Assembly: GCF_026385485.1 (NCBI RefSeq) | Contig: NZ_JANIDX010000007.1 | Span: 23,666 to 87,665, forward strand | DNA from: Bombella pollinis | GTDB taxonomy: Bacteria; Pseudomonadota; Alphaproteobacteria; Acetobacterales; Acetobacteraceae | Reading direction: 5' to 3' | DNA: 64,000 nucleotides | Shown: piece after piece, positions 35,194 through 43,420 of the stretch | Position numbering within the stretch: the stretch's first letter is position 1 | Layout: every line of letters begins with the position of its first letter | Position numbers and translations under genes: made by a program | Notes under the pieces: model-generated | What the model was told of the DNA's origin: nothing | Database searches by the model: none | What the model saw: only the letters and a program-made list of their open reading frames with translations

Positions 35194-35673
35194 ATGATTG
35201 TGATGATGCAAGTGGGGGTAGAGGCAACGGCTCTTTTATCTGCCTTGCATCATGCGGTTTTTGCGGAGCATGAGCCGTGGTCACAAGCTGCGTTTGAGCA
35301 GATTTTTACAATGCCCGGTGCAGAGGTGTGGTTGGCCTGCAAAGTTGCCTCCCAGAGTGTAAATAATGAACCAAAGGAGGCTCTGCCGATTGGCTTCATC
35401 GTCAGTCGTTCCGTGTTGGATGAAGGGGAGATATTAAGCCTCGGTGTTCATCCTGCATGGCGGAGACGGGGCATAGGGCGATACATGTTACGCCACCTTT
35501 TGCATAAAGCGCGGCAAGAGGGGATGACACTCTTTTTAGAGGTCCGTTTGAGTAATAAGCACGCAGCCGCTCTTTATGAGCAAGAAGGTTTCCAGCAGAT
35601 AGCGGTGAGGCCTCATTATTATCAAGATGGTGAAGATGCTCGTATTTTCCGGTACTTAACGGATTCAGTATGA
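35194..35673 (+). CDS. rimI: Ribosomal-protein-alanine N-acetyltransferase RimI
   Basis: 159 residues from ATG 35194; a TTG at 35152 overlapping the tsaB stop would add 14 residues and cannot be ruled out. GNAT domain with acetyl-CoA motif LGVHPAWRRRGIGRYMLRHLL and the late LFLEVRLSNKHAAALYEQEGF, typical of RimI. Acetylates the N-terminus of ribosomal protein S18. tsaB-rimI adjacency is widespread. Confidence 0.9.
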   Translation: MIVMMQVGVEATALLSALHHAVFAEHEPWSQAAFEQIFTMPGAEVWLACKVASQSVNNEPKEALPIGFIVSRSVLDEGEILSLGVHPAWRRRGIGRYMLRHLLHKARQEGMTLFLEVRLSNKHAAALYEQEGFQQIAVRPHYYQDGEDARIFRYLTDSV

Positions 35674-36108
35674 TGATTAGGGCAAGATAAGTTTGGTTTT
35701 AAACATTAATTAACAATTTTTTACGTCTCTATACGGTCCACAAGGATTGGGCGCGTTCTATCTTATAAGACAATATGTTGCCGCGGTGAGTTGGCTTTTT
35801 CTTCATTTAAAGTGAATGTTGTGAGTGTTGCTTTTCATAGGAAAAGACGAAAGAGGTTTATTGAATAAAAGTTACAGAGCCATAAAAAGGGGGAAGTAGG
35901 TGAAAGAGATTCCCCATAGAATGTTATGATATGGTGTTTCTTGAAAAGATGTTAGGTTAAAGCTGTAATTTTGAACAGTTTATAAACATGTTAGCAGGTC
36001 TCTGTTAGCAATAAGGCTTCACTATTACAACATAGGGGATTTTCATTGTTGTGCTTTTTCTGGTAATCAGGTATTGTTCCAAGCGAATTTCTTAGGAGTC
36101 AACTATTT
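35674..36108. other. Long AT-rich intergenic region upstream of mucR
   Basis: 435 bp with no ORF I would support and no tRNA or repeat. It is markedly more AT-rich than the genes on both sides, with many short T/A runs (for example ATTAATTAACAATTTTTTA near 35707). MucR/Ros proteins bind AT-rich sites with T-A steps and often repress their own gene, so this may be an autoregulatory region. A promoter candidate lies at 36049-36077. Confidence 0.6.
36049..36077 (+). promoter_or_regulatory. Candidate promoter of mucR
   Basis: TTGTGC (36049-36054) and TATTGT (36072-36077) are spaced by 17 nt, 31 nt before the mucR ATG. The match to the sigma-70 consensus is moderate. Confidence 0.4.
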
Positions 36109-36528
36109 ATGTCATCTGAGACAGAAATGCAGGATCTGCGCCAGCTTACAGCACAGATCATTACCGCTTATGTAAGTAGTCATGATGTCGCCTCTGAGGC
36201 TTTGCCTGATCTTGTTCGCTCCGTTCATGGGGCGTTGGCTAGTGCGGGGGCCCCTGCTGATATAGAGCCGGAAAAGCCTGTACCGGCTGTTCCACCGCGG
36301 AAGTCCGTTTTCCCGGATTATATTATTTGCCTTGAAGACGGTAAAAAATTAAAGCTTCTGCGCCGTCATCTTAAAACTGCTTATAATATGACTCCGCAAG
36401 AATATCGGGAGCGTTGGGGCTTGCCAGCAGAATACCCGATGGTTGCCCCTAATTATGCGAATCATCGCTCATCTTTGGCACGGCGCATTGGTTTGGGTCG
36501 CCGCCGTGAGGATAAGACTGAGCAATAA
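36109..36528 (+). CDS. mucR: MucR/Ros-family zinc-finger transcriptional regulator
   Basis: 139 residues. The N-terminal oligomerisation region (LTAQIITAYVSSHDV) is followed by the Ros/MucR domain: C74, D77 and H87 in CLEDGKKLKLLRRHLKTAYNMTPQEYR, then WGLPAEYPMVAPNYA. The histidine found four residues after H87 in Ros (THH/THY) is alanine (A91) here, so the classical C-D-H-H zinc site is incomplete. Such proteins are global repressors and nucleoid-associated factors for surface polysaccharide, motility and cell-cycle genes. TTAGGAGTC ahead of ATG gives a good ribosome site. Confidence 0.93.
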   Translation: MSSETEMQDLRQLTAQIITAYVSSHDVASEALPDLVRSVHGALASAGAPADIEPEKPVPAVPPRKSVFPDYIICLEDGKKLKLLRRHLKTAYNMTPQEYRERWGLPAEYPMVAPNYANHRSSLARRIGLGRRREDKTEQ

Positions 36529-36584
36529 GGGCACGATTGCTCTATACGGCTCACTGATAGATTAAGGCTCAAGGGGGGCACCGT

Positions 36585-36626
36585 CCCGATTATGATGTGT
36601 GTTGGACAAACCCCATCATAATCGGG
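36585..36626. repeat. Perfect 13-bp inverted repeat between mucR and fur
   Basis: CCCGATTATGATG (36585-36597) and CATCATAATCGGG (36614-36626) are exact reverse complements with a 16-nt spacer. The 3' arm ends 12 nt before the fur ATG at 36639 and includes the only G-rich stretch (CGGG) that could act as a ribosome site. There is no T-run, so it is not a standard terminator. It may be an operator or an RNA hairpin controlling fur translation. Confidence 0.7.
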
Positions 36627-36638
36627 TAAATCATCTGT

Positions 36639-37148
36639 ATGGTGATGAGCACAAAAAAAATGGGACGCGAGAGTGCTGCGTCCGGCGGCGATGTGGGGGA
36701 TTCCCCCATTGCGCGCCTATGCGTTAAGCATGGTTTAAAAATGACAGGCCAGCGGCGTGTAATCGCGCGCGTCCTCTCGGAGGCTGAAGACCATCCGGAT
36801 GTAGAGGAGCTTTATCGCCGCGCCTCTGCTTTGGATAGTCGAATCTCTGTAGCGACTGTGTACCGAACAGTACGCCTTCTCGAAGAAAAAGGTATATTAG
36901 AGCGGCGAGACTTTGGTGGTGGCCGCGCGCGATATGAAGCGAGTGAGAATGGCCATCACTATCATTTGATTGATATTGATAGCGGTAATGTTATTGAGTT
37001 TGAAAATGATGAGTTGGTAGGACTACTCGCAAAGATTGCGGCTAAATTAGGTTTTGATCTTATGTCTCATCGTGCTGAGTTGTTTGGGCGGCGCACGAGT
37101 GGCGGTGAAAACTCATCCGTTGCTTCGCGATCTGGGCATGAGAAGTGA
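36639..37148 (+). CDS. fur: Fur-family metal-responsive regulator (Fur/Mur)
   Basis: 169 residues (start 36639, or ATG 36645/36660). Winged helix LKMTGQRRVIARVLSEAEDHPDVEELYRRA then ISVATVYRTVRLLEEKG, and metal region YEASENGHHYHLIDIDSGNVIEFENDEL. The second CxxC pair seen in many Fur proteins is absent, as in alphaproteobacterial Fur/Mur, which may sense Mn as well as Fe. A roughly 15-residue polar N-terminal extension precedes the domain. It follows mucR, and its end overlaps the acyltransferase gene by 11 nt. Confidence 0.88.
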   Translation: MVMSTKKMGRESAASGGDVGDSPIARLCVKHGLKMTGQRRVIARVLSEAEDHPDVEELYRRASALDSRISVATVYRTVRLLEEKGILERRDFGGGRARYEASENGHHYHLIDIDSGNVIEFENDELVGLLAKIAAKLGFDLMSHRAELFGRRTSGGENSSVASRSGHEK

Positions 37149-38100
37149 GTCATTTCATATGACCAGGAAAAGCGTGCTAGAGCATATGAGAGCGGAAGAG
37201 ATAACTTCCTCGCCTGAAGTGGATTCGGATATGAGTGACTTGGTTACTAGCGAGAAGACGCGGCAACAAATGGATACATTGGCGGGTCTTGCCCTTAATC
37301 GTGACGGTGGTTTTCAAGAGTTGCGAGGTGGGAGTTTAGGCGTTCGTCTTGCTGCTAATGAGGAGGAGATTCGCGCCGCTCAGGCTTTGCGATATCGGGT
37401 TTTCTTTGGGGAAATGGGGGCGCATCCAAGTGAGGAAGCTCTCAAGACGCAGCTAGATGCCGATAAGTTTGATGAGATAGCCGATCATTTGTTGGTAGTT
37501 GATCACGCCTCTGGGGAAGATAAGCCCGTTGTGGTGGGGACTTATCGGCTGTTGCGCTCTGATATGCTTGGTCCGCAAGATCATTTTTATACAGCTGATG
37601 AATATGATATTTCTTGCTTAACAAATTTCTCTGGCCGCTTGCTGGAGGTGGGGCGTTCTTGCGTGGCGAAGGAGTATCGTGGTCGTGCGGCGATGCAGCT
37701 TTTATGGCGTGGCATTGCTTCTTATATTTTCTTGCATCGCATTGATATTTTGTTTGGTTGTGCCAGCTTACATGGTACCTCGCTGGAGGAGATGGATGAG
37801 GAGCTGACATGGCTTTATCATAACCATCTAGCCCCACCTGCTTTGCGTGTACGAGCCTTGCCAGAGCGTTATGTGGATATGCGGCGTGCAGACCCTGCGA
37901 TGCTCGACCGCCGCCGCTGCCTAAGCAAATTACCCCCCTTAATTAAAGGATATTTGCGCTTAGGGGGGTATGTTGGTGATGGTGCTGTGGTGGATGAGCA
38001 GTTCAACACAACAGATGTCGCTATTTTGGTAAAAAGCGAGTTGCTGGCCGATAAATATTACCGGCATTATGAGCGTCGTCTGCGCGATGCGTTGGATTGA
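37138..38100 (+). CDS. OlsB-like GNAT acyltransferase (ornithine lipid/hemolysin-type)
   Basis: 320 residues from ATG 37138, overlapping fur by 11 nt; later starts at 37159 and 37231 are possible because the first 60 residues are poorly conserved. The acyltransferase core shows VRLAANEEEIRAAQALRYRVFFGEMGA, then GTYRLLRSD, LLEVGRSCVAKEYRGRAAMQLLWRGI and IDILFGCASLHG, typical of OlsB 3-hydroxyacyl-ACP:ornithine acyltransferases. It would make lyso-ornithine lipid. An OlsA-type O-acyltransferase is not adjacent, so final product formation depends on genes elsewhere. Confidence 0.83.
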   Translation: MRSESFHMTRKSVLEHMRAEEITSSPEVDSDMSDLVTSEKTRQQMDTLAGLALNRDGGFQELRGGSLGVRLAANEEEIRAAQALRYRVFFGEMGAHPSEEALKTQLDADKFDEIADHLLVVDHASGEDKPVVVGTYRLLRSDMLGPQDHFYTADEYDISCLTNFSGRLLEVGRSCVAKEYRGRAAMQLLWRGIASYIFLHRIDILFGCASLHGTSLEEMDEELTWLYHNHLAPPALRVRALPERYVDMRRADPAMLDRRRCLSKLPPLIKGYLRLGGYVGDGAVVDEQFNTTDVAILVKSELLADKYYRHYERRLRDALD

Positions 38101-38125
38101 AAACATCACTTAAAAGGTACTTCAC

Positions 38126-39685
38126 ATGAGGATAAAGGCATTGTGTTCCCTACCGCAAAAGGGAGGGTGGCGCGGTGCCCTATATCTTATCATGGCGGGA
38201 TGTATAGCAGCGTTATCTTTGCCGCCGCTTTGCTTTATCCCGGCTCTTCCTCTTGCTTTGGGGGTTTTGTATCAGGCGGTCGGTCTGGCCCCCACTAAAC
38301 GGCAAGCGGCGTTATGGGCTTTTTTGTTCGGGATGGGGTTTTACACAGCAGGTTTATATTGGCTGACGAACGCTATCTTAACGCGTGTTGAGGAGTTTTG
38401 GTGGGCTGTGCCGTTCGCAGCCCCCGGTGTGGCTTTGCTTATTGCCCCCTTATTTATAGTCCCTGCTCTTTTATGCAGGTTGGTACCAGAGGGATGGCCG
38501 CGCCTGTTATTATTCGCCGGGAGTTGGACATTGGCCGATATGGCGCGTGTTTTTTACTTTTCTGGCTTCCCATGGAATCCCCTTGGCAGCGTGCTGGAGC
38601 TTCCCGGTTATGTGGGGGATGTGTTGATTCAACCAGCCTCCCTTATAGGGGTAGATGGGCTGACTTTTATGGTCGTGTTGGCATCGCTGGCTCTATGGCA
38701 GGGGCGGCGGGCTGCTTTGGGTGTATGTGTCTGTACTATTTTATGGTGCGGCTGGGGTGCGTGGCGTGTTGAGCATCATGCTCATCATTCTGGAGGGGGC
38801 AAACCAGCCATTGCCATTGTGCAAGGTAATGTGCCTGAGGATGATGTTCTGGAACGTGATGGCGCATCGGAGCAATTTGAGTCTTATCTACAGCTAACAG
38901 CCCGTGCCGTGGCCGATGCACGGGCGCATTTGCCGGGCCATCTCCCCGTTGTGATATGGCCCGAATCGGCTTTTCCCGGTTTGTTGGATGAGGATGAATG
39001 GGCACGCCAAACCATTGCAACAGCTGCGGCAGGGGCCCCTGTTCTGTTGGGGTCTGACCGGCGTGCGGGGAAGGGTCGCTGGTATAATAGTTTGATCGCT
39101 CTTGCAGCAGATGGCCATATTGAGGCGATTTATGACAAAAGCCGCCTTGTCCCCTTTGGGGAATATGAACCATGGATACTACCATTCCATCTTTTACCGG
39201 CCGTTGTGGTGCCGGGGCCGGGCTTAACACGGTGGGACTTGCCGCAGATAGGGCGTGTAGGTCCTATGGTCTGTTATGAGATTATATTCTCTGGCAGTGT
39301 GGTAGCGTCTGGTCAGCGGCCAGAGTGGTTACTGACAATTTCTAATGATGCTTGGTATGGCAATAGTGCTGGGCCACGGCAACATCTGGCAACAGGCAGG
39401 ATGCGTGCTGTGGAGGAGGGTTTACCCGTAGTTTTTGCTAATAACCGGGGTGTGTCTGCTATTTATGATGCAGAAGGGCGGGATGTAGGCCATACAAAAT
39501 GGGGTAAAGAGCAGACTTTGATTCGTGTTTTACCTGATGCAGAGGCATGGACAGTTTTTACATATATTGGGCGTTGGGGCCCTTTTACGTTAGCTATTTT
39601 GTCAGTTTTAATGGCTGTGTGGGGAGGATACGGGAGGAAGCAAAAACATGTTCATATTAACGAATCGTTAGTCAAGACGCGTTGA
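38126..39685 (+). CDS. lnt: Apolipoprotein N-acyltransferase
   Basis: 519 residues, several N-terminal membrane spans, then a nitrilase-fold periplasmic domain. The catalytic triad is visible: E280 in IWPESAFPG, K338 in IYDKSRLVPFGEYEPW and C383 in PMVCYEIIF, with later TISNDAWYGNSAGPRQHLATGRMRAVE. Adds the third acyl chain to lipoproteins after LspA. It lies 25 nt after the OlsB-like gene and precedes the XRE regulator, the order seen across alphaproteobacteria (fur region ... lnt-HTH), though metK does not follow here. Confidence 0.95.
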   Translation: MRIKALCSLPQKGGWRGALYLIMAGCIAALSLPPLCFIPALPLALGVLYQAVGLAPTKRQAALWAFLFGMGFYTAGLYWLTNAILTRVEEFWWAVPFAAPGVALLIAPLFIVPALLCRLVPEGWPRLLLFAGSWTLADMARVFYFSGFPWNPLGSVLELPGYVGDVLIQPASLIGVDGLTFMVVLASLALWQGRRAALGVCVCTILWCGWGAWRVEHHAHHSGGGKPAIAIVQGNVPEDDVLERDGASEQFESYLQLTARAVADARAHLPGHLPVVIWPESAFPGLLDEDEWARQTIATAAAGAPVLLGSDRRAGKGRWYNSLIALAADGHIEAIYDKSRLVPFGEYEPWILPFHLLPAVVVPGPGLTRWDLPQIGRVGPMVCYEIIFSGSVVASGQRPEWLLTISNDAWYGNSAGPRQHLATGRMRAVEEGLPVVFANNRGVSAIYDAEGRDVGHTKWGKEQTLIRVLPDAEAWTVFTYIGRWGPFTLAILSVLMAVWGGYGRKQKHVHINESLVKTR

Positions 39686-39765
39686 CGTAGCTTTCGGATT
39701 AACTAATTACTAACGACTTCGTGGAGGGGAGTTGGTTAATCTGTGGGGAGCGGGGTTGTTGAGTG

Positions 39766-40221
39766 ATGGCTGATATAGCTTCATCTGTTGATTCACATGT
39801 TGGTAAGCGTATCCGCTTGTTGCGGGGCTTGCGAAAATATTCGCAAGAGAGGCTGGCCAAGGCATTAGGTATTACCTTTCAGCAGATACAAAAATATGAG
39901 CGCGGGACGAATCGTATCGGTGCAGGCCGCCTGTATGAGATAGCGAAAATCTTAGGCGTGCCGGTTGGGTTCTTTTTTGATGAGCTGGATGGCTTTACAA
40001 CGGCTGCTAATGTTGGCGTGCATGAGGAGCAGACACCTTTCCATAAAGGGCGAACTGCAGAGAAAGTAGAGGCGTCTATGGCAGAAAAAGAAATAGCAGG
40101 GATTGAACTACTCATGATGCCTGAAACCTTAGAACTCGCTAGGGTTTATTATAGCATCAAGGAGGAGCGAAATCGTCAGCAAATCCTTAATTTCATAAGG
40201 GAAATGGCTGTTCGCCCATAA
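39766..40221 (+). CDS. XRE-family helix-turn-helix regulator
   Basis: 151 residues from ATG 39766 (GTG 39763 is immediately before). The HTH domain (VGKRIRLLRGLRKYSQERLAKALGITFQQIQKYERGTNRI) occupies residues about 10-60, followed by ILGVPVGFFFDEL and a helical C-terminal part that may mediate dimerisation. This is the compact regulator regularly found after lnt in alphaproteobacteria; targets are not known from sequence. The gene has its own 80-nt upstream region. Confidence 0.85.
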   Translation: MADIASSVDSHVGKRIRLLRGLRKYSQERLAKALGITFQQIQKYERGTNRIGAGRLYEIAKILGVPVGFFFDELDGFTTAANVGVHEEQTPFHKGRTAEKVEASMAEKEIAGIELLMMPETLELARVYYSIKEERNRQQILNFIREMAVRP

Positions 40222-40246
40222 AACCATATTGATTTAAAGAGTCCTG

Positions 40247-40927
40247 TTATGATTTCTTAATTGATGTGGCAAGAAGATGGCTAAACGTGCCAGCGCGATA
40301 GGCAGTACGCAACGCATCTTCGTTATATTCATAATGAAGCCAATCGAGGAAGCTTAGGCGGCCTTCGGCTGTTTTTTGATACAGTAGAAAAAATGCATCT
40401 AACACACCCGTGCGGGAATGGCGAAAGTGGAGAAAACGCCAATGGAGTTGTTTGAGAGCGTCTTCTGCCGTTCCTCCTTCAAAAAGAATGATAAGGCCGC
40501 TAGCAAGGCCCGTTCTATCCGCTCCGGATTTACAATGTAAAAGCAGGGGGAATTGTGCCTGCTTATATAAGCTATGGAAGCGTAAGATACGGTCCTTATG
40601 GGGGGCGTTGCGGCTCTCAAAGGCCATATCAAGATAAGGCAAGCCAATATGCTGGCACATCTCCCGTCCTAACGCATCTGCCCCGCAACGGCGATGCCCG
40701 CGTAGGTTGAAGACCGTCTTTAAGCCAAGCGTTTTGCGCCAGCGTCTCAGGCGTGATGGTGTGGGATGGTTACTCCGCCAGACACGCCCCGGTATGACAG
40801 GGGCTAGATTGGTCCATACAAGGCGGAAAAGAGCATGGTCTTTAAAAAGACCATCTAACCAAGCATGGAGCCTTTGCCGCGGGGAAGAAAGAGTGCCGTC
40901 AAACATGCTTTTTCTTTTCATGCTCAT
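40247..40927 (-). CDS. Protein-tyrosine/dual-specificity phosphatase-like protein
   Basis: 226 residues. The phosphatase P-loop CX5R is C132-KSGAD-R138 in LLLHCKSGADRTGLASG, preceded by VFNLRGHRRCGADALGREM and followed by HWRFLHFRHSRTGVLDAFFLLY. The general acid is probably in the PYLDMAFESRNAPH loop. No signal peptide. It may act on phosphotyrosine, phosphoinositide-like or other small phosphates; proteins of this type sit near polysaccharide genes in some bacteria, but not here. Convergent with the XRE gene; divergent from the lipoprotein at 40967. Confidence 0.82.
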   Translation of the reverse strand: MSMKRKSMFDGTLSSPRQRLHAWLDGLFKDHALFRLVWTNLAPVIPGRVWRSNHPTPSRLRRWRKTLGLKTVFNLRGHRRCGADALGREMCQHIGLPYLDMAFESRNAPHKDRILRFHSLYKQAQFPLLLHCKSGADRTGLASGLIILFEGGTAEDALKQLHWRFLHFRHSRTGVLDAFFLLYQKTAEGRLSFLDWLHYEYNEDALRTAYRAGTFSHLLATSIKKS

Positions 40928-40966
40928 GGGTCTTCGTCAATCATATAGACATGCTATAAGGTGGAG

Positions 40967-41356
40967 ATGACGAGGTTTTTTCGCCCTTCCTGTATGCGTA
41001 TTTTTGCCCCCGGCTGGGCTGTACGTTATGGAGTCTGGCCATGTTTTTTGGCCTGCGCCCTCGTACTTAGTGGTTGCGCAAGAGAGGATGATGAAGGGCA
41101 GAGCCATCGTCATTTACCCAAAGCGGATATGACAGAAGCTTACCCGAAGAAGCCATTTCGTGAAGTGCATCACCCACCACCTGTTTATTGGGGCGGGATG
41201 GTGCCTGTGGTTCAGACCATCCAACCCACACCTGATGAAATCTCAGGCCGTGCGCCGCGGAGTGCGGCAGGGGGAGCACCTGGTGTTCCAATGGCACCGC
41301 CAGAGACACGGACAGATGTTATGTATGGTGCGCCAGAAGCTCGGCAGAAGCCTTAA
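40967..41356 (+). CDS. Putative lipoprotein, unknown function
   Basis: 129 residues from ATG 40967 (GTG 40961 is an alternative). The signal peptide is long, ending in CFLACALVLSGC, which is a clear lipobox LSGC near residue 42. The mature part is short, polar and Pro-rich (KKPFREVHHPPPVYWGGMVPVV) with no recognised domain and probably little fixed structure. It is convergent with the Trm112-type gene and appears to be alone in its transcript. Confidence 0.65.
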   Translation: MTRFFRPSCMRIFAPGWAVRYGVWPCFLACALVLSGCAREDDEGQSHRHLPKADMTEAYPKKPFREVHHPPPVYWGGMVPVVQTIQPTPDEISGRAPRSAAGGAPGVPMAPPETRTDVMYGAPEARQKP

Positions 41357-41378
41357 AGATGACGGTTACGAGTCGTGT

Positions 41379-41564
41379 TTAGTCAGCCTCAAGCGGGGTT
41401 GCTTGCTCTGGCAGCATGACGGGGATGCCATCACGCACAGGGAAGGCGAGTTGTGCTTGGGGGCTGATGATGCAATTACGCGTTGCATCATAATGGACAG
41501 GCCCTTTTGTCACGGGGCAGACAAGGCGCGCAATCAGGGCGGGGGATGGTGGGGCAGAGGTCAT
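41379..41564 (-). CDS. Trm112 family protein
   Basis: 61 residues, the typical YcaR/Trm112 size: LIARLVCPVTKGPVHYDATRNCIISPQAQLAFPVRDGIPVMLPEQA. A small zinc-ribbon-like protein with one N-terminal Cys retained, which in other organisms activates methyltransferases; in bacteria the role is unclear. Last gene of the ybbN-LON domain-Trm112 run, 30 nt after the LON-domain gene; this trio is conserved in alphaproteobacteria. Confidence 0.88.
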   Translation of the reverse strand: MTSAPPSPALIARLVCPVTKGPVHYDATRNCIISPQAQLAFPVRDGIPVMLPEQATPLEAD

Positions 41565-41594
41565 AAGCCAAATCCTATTATGCAGGCGGGATGC

Positions 41595-42281
41595 CTAATG
41601 TGCGAGTTCCTCTAGGAGCTTGTGGGCACGGTCGCATGGATTCTTACATTCTAGCAAGGCTTGTTTTGTGAGTGAGGAGAAAGGCAGCAACATCGAGAGC
41701 ATAGTCACAAGTGTGCTGTTATTGAGGGTCTTTAGATTATCCCATTTGATGGATAGCTCATGGCGTTGGCTATAGCCCTTTAAAGCTTTGGAGAACGCGT
41801 TGCGGTCCAGCGTGTAGTTAGGGGGTTCTAGTAGGTCATGAGAGAAGGGCATGGCATTGATGCGTCCTTCTCGCCAGCCGCTCTCTGTCGTTTGGTCTTG
41901 CAAGAGGCGGAAGCGACAGACCCCAGTGAGGGTAATGAAGAACTGCCCGCTCTCTTGCTCCATAAAGGAGGTAATACGCCCTAATGTACCGATGGTCTCC
42001 AGCAAGGGGGCTTCATCACCAAAACGTGCCTTCATATGAGGCTGGATGATGCCAATCATACGATGATGCGCCAAAGAGGCTTCTAAAAGAGCGAGATAGC
42101 GCGGCTCAAAAACGGTGAGTGGAAGCTGCCCTTGGGGCAGTAGAATCGTCTCGGCGAGAGGGAGCAGGCCAACGCGTGGGGGCAAGTCTGCTAGGGTGAT
42201 GTCCTGCAAGGCAGGGACATGGCGCGGCTTACTGAGAGTTGTTTGCGTATTTTCCGGTGGTGGTTGTCTTAGCACGCGCAC
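41595..42281 (-). CDS. LON substrate-binding domain protein
   Basis: 228 residues starting with GTG at 42281. It has only the N-terminal LON/PUA-like domain: LPPRVGLLPLAETILLPQGQLPLTVFEPRYLALLEASL, then HHRMIGIIQPHM and LGRITSFMEQESGQFFITLTGVCRF. No ATPase or protease domain follows. Probably a substrate-recognition or adaptor protein; its partner is not known. It sits 44 nt downstream of ybbN and 30 nt upstream of Trm112. Confidence 0.9.
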   Translation of the reverse strand: MRVLRQPPPENTQTTLSKPRHVPALQDITLADLPPRVGLLPLAETILLPQGQLPLTVFEPRYLALLEASLAHHRMIGIIQPHMKARFGDEAPLLETIGTLGRITSFMEQESGQFFITLTGVCRFRLLQDQTTESGWREGRINAMPFSHDLLEPPNYTLDRNAFSKALKGYSQRHELSIKWDNLKTLNNSTLVTMLSMLLPFSSLTKQALLECKNPCDRAHKLLEELAH

Positions 42282-42325
42282 AGTCCCCCTTGTGAATATA
42301 ACGTTAGCTCAGCATGTTAAGAATG

Positions 42326-43246
42326 TTATGAGAAAAGGAGCGAGGAGAGCTTACGCCGTGCAGCGAGCGTAGCAGGGTCAGTCATACCCCAGCTCTCAAA
42401 GAGTTTGAGTAATTGCGCCTTTGCGTCCTGCCCAGCCCCGTCTTTATCTCGTGCGATTATATCCAGCAAAAGCTGGGCTGCATCATCGCGCTGTCCTGCA
42501 CCATTGAGGGCGGTAGCAAGCTCTGTTAGCAGTGCCGTATCTTCGGGGGATTGGGCAACAGCTTGGCGTAGATGGGAGAGTTTACCGGCGGCCTTTTGCC
42601 CTTCCAGATAGGTTTGGAGGGCCGCTTTAGCCTCAGTAATGAGCGGGGCGGTCAGTAAATGCTCAGGGACTTGGCTTGCAGCTTCTTCCGCACCTTCTGG
42701 ATCATTTAAGCCAATCATACAGCGGATAAGCCCGGCCCAGCCCTCTGGGGAGTCTGGCTCTATTTCGAGGAGGCTCGCATAATGGTTGGTCGCTTCGGCC
42801 CATTCTCCAGAGTGGAGGGCTGTTTTCGCTGCGTCCAAAAGGGCGGAGGCCGGTAAGCTTTGTCCGCTTTCTTTAAGGAGTGCCTCAAGACATGTTTTGA
42901 GTTGCGACTCCGAAGCTTTACCAGGGAGGATGTCGCGTACTTGCCCTTGCCAGAAGGCAACAAGGAGAGGCACCGTTTGTAACGGTAAGCCCATTTGGGC
43001 AAGCTGGGTAATAAGCGTGCGGTTGGTTGTAACATTGACCCGCGCTAATGTAATGCGCCCCTCCATAGCCTGAATTGCTTTTGTGAGCTGGGGCGAGACG
43101 TGCTGCGCGCTAGATGATGTTGGGGAGAAGAACTCCACAATAACGGGTGTGGTCGTGCTGGCCTCCACGACCTTTTGCATAAAATTACTTTGGTCAACAT
43201 CCACAGCATGAGCGGGCGTGTGAGGAGAAAAGAGAGAATCTGTCAT
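42326..43246 (-). CDS. YbbN/CnoX-type thioredoxin-fold TPR co-chaperone
   Basis: 306 residues. An N-terminal thioredoxin-like domain (FMQKVVEASTTTPVIVEFFSP) is followed by TPR helices (SGEWAEATNHYASLLEIEPDSPEGWAGLIRCMIG). The thioredoxin WCxxC site is replaced by SPTSSSAQH, so there is no dithiol and no thiol-disulfide exchange at this position. This fits YbbN/CnoX proteins, which hold unfolded proteins and pass them to GroEL/DnaK. First gene of the trio with the LON-domain protein and Trm112, upstream of the tRNA-Gly genes on the other strand. Confidence 0.9.
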   Translation of the reverse strand: MTDSLFSPHTPAHAVDVDQSNFMQKVVEASTTTPVIVEFFSPTSSSAQHVSPQLTKAIQAMEGRITLARVNVTTNRTLITQLAQMGLPLQTVPLLVAFWQGQVRDILPGKASESQLKTCLEALLKESGQSLPASALLDAAKTALHSGEWAEATNHYASLLEIEPDSPEGWAGLIRCMIGLNDPEGAEEAASQVPEHLLTAPLITEAKAALQTYLEGQKAAGKLSHLRQAVAQSPEDTALLTELATALNGAGQRDDAAQLLLDIIARDKDGAGQDAKAQLLKLFESWGMTDPATLAARRKLSSLLFS

Positions 43247-43420
43247 GATGGTGGAACTTTATGGCCTGAAAAATCTCCTTTAATATTAGGATGGTTCTCC
43301 CTTTTTGCACAGGCAGGGGAGCCATGTTGTAAGGGGATGGCCGTTTGATTTTAGAAAATAAAATCTTCATAAGGGATTGCATCAAGGATAGCTTTGGGGC
43401 ATAAGCCTCCCACCAGCGAT

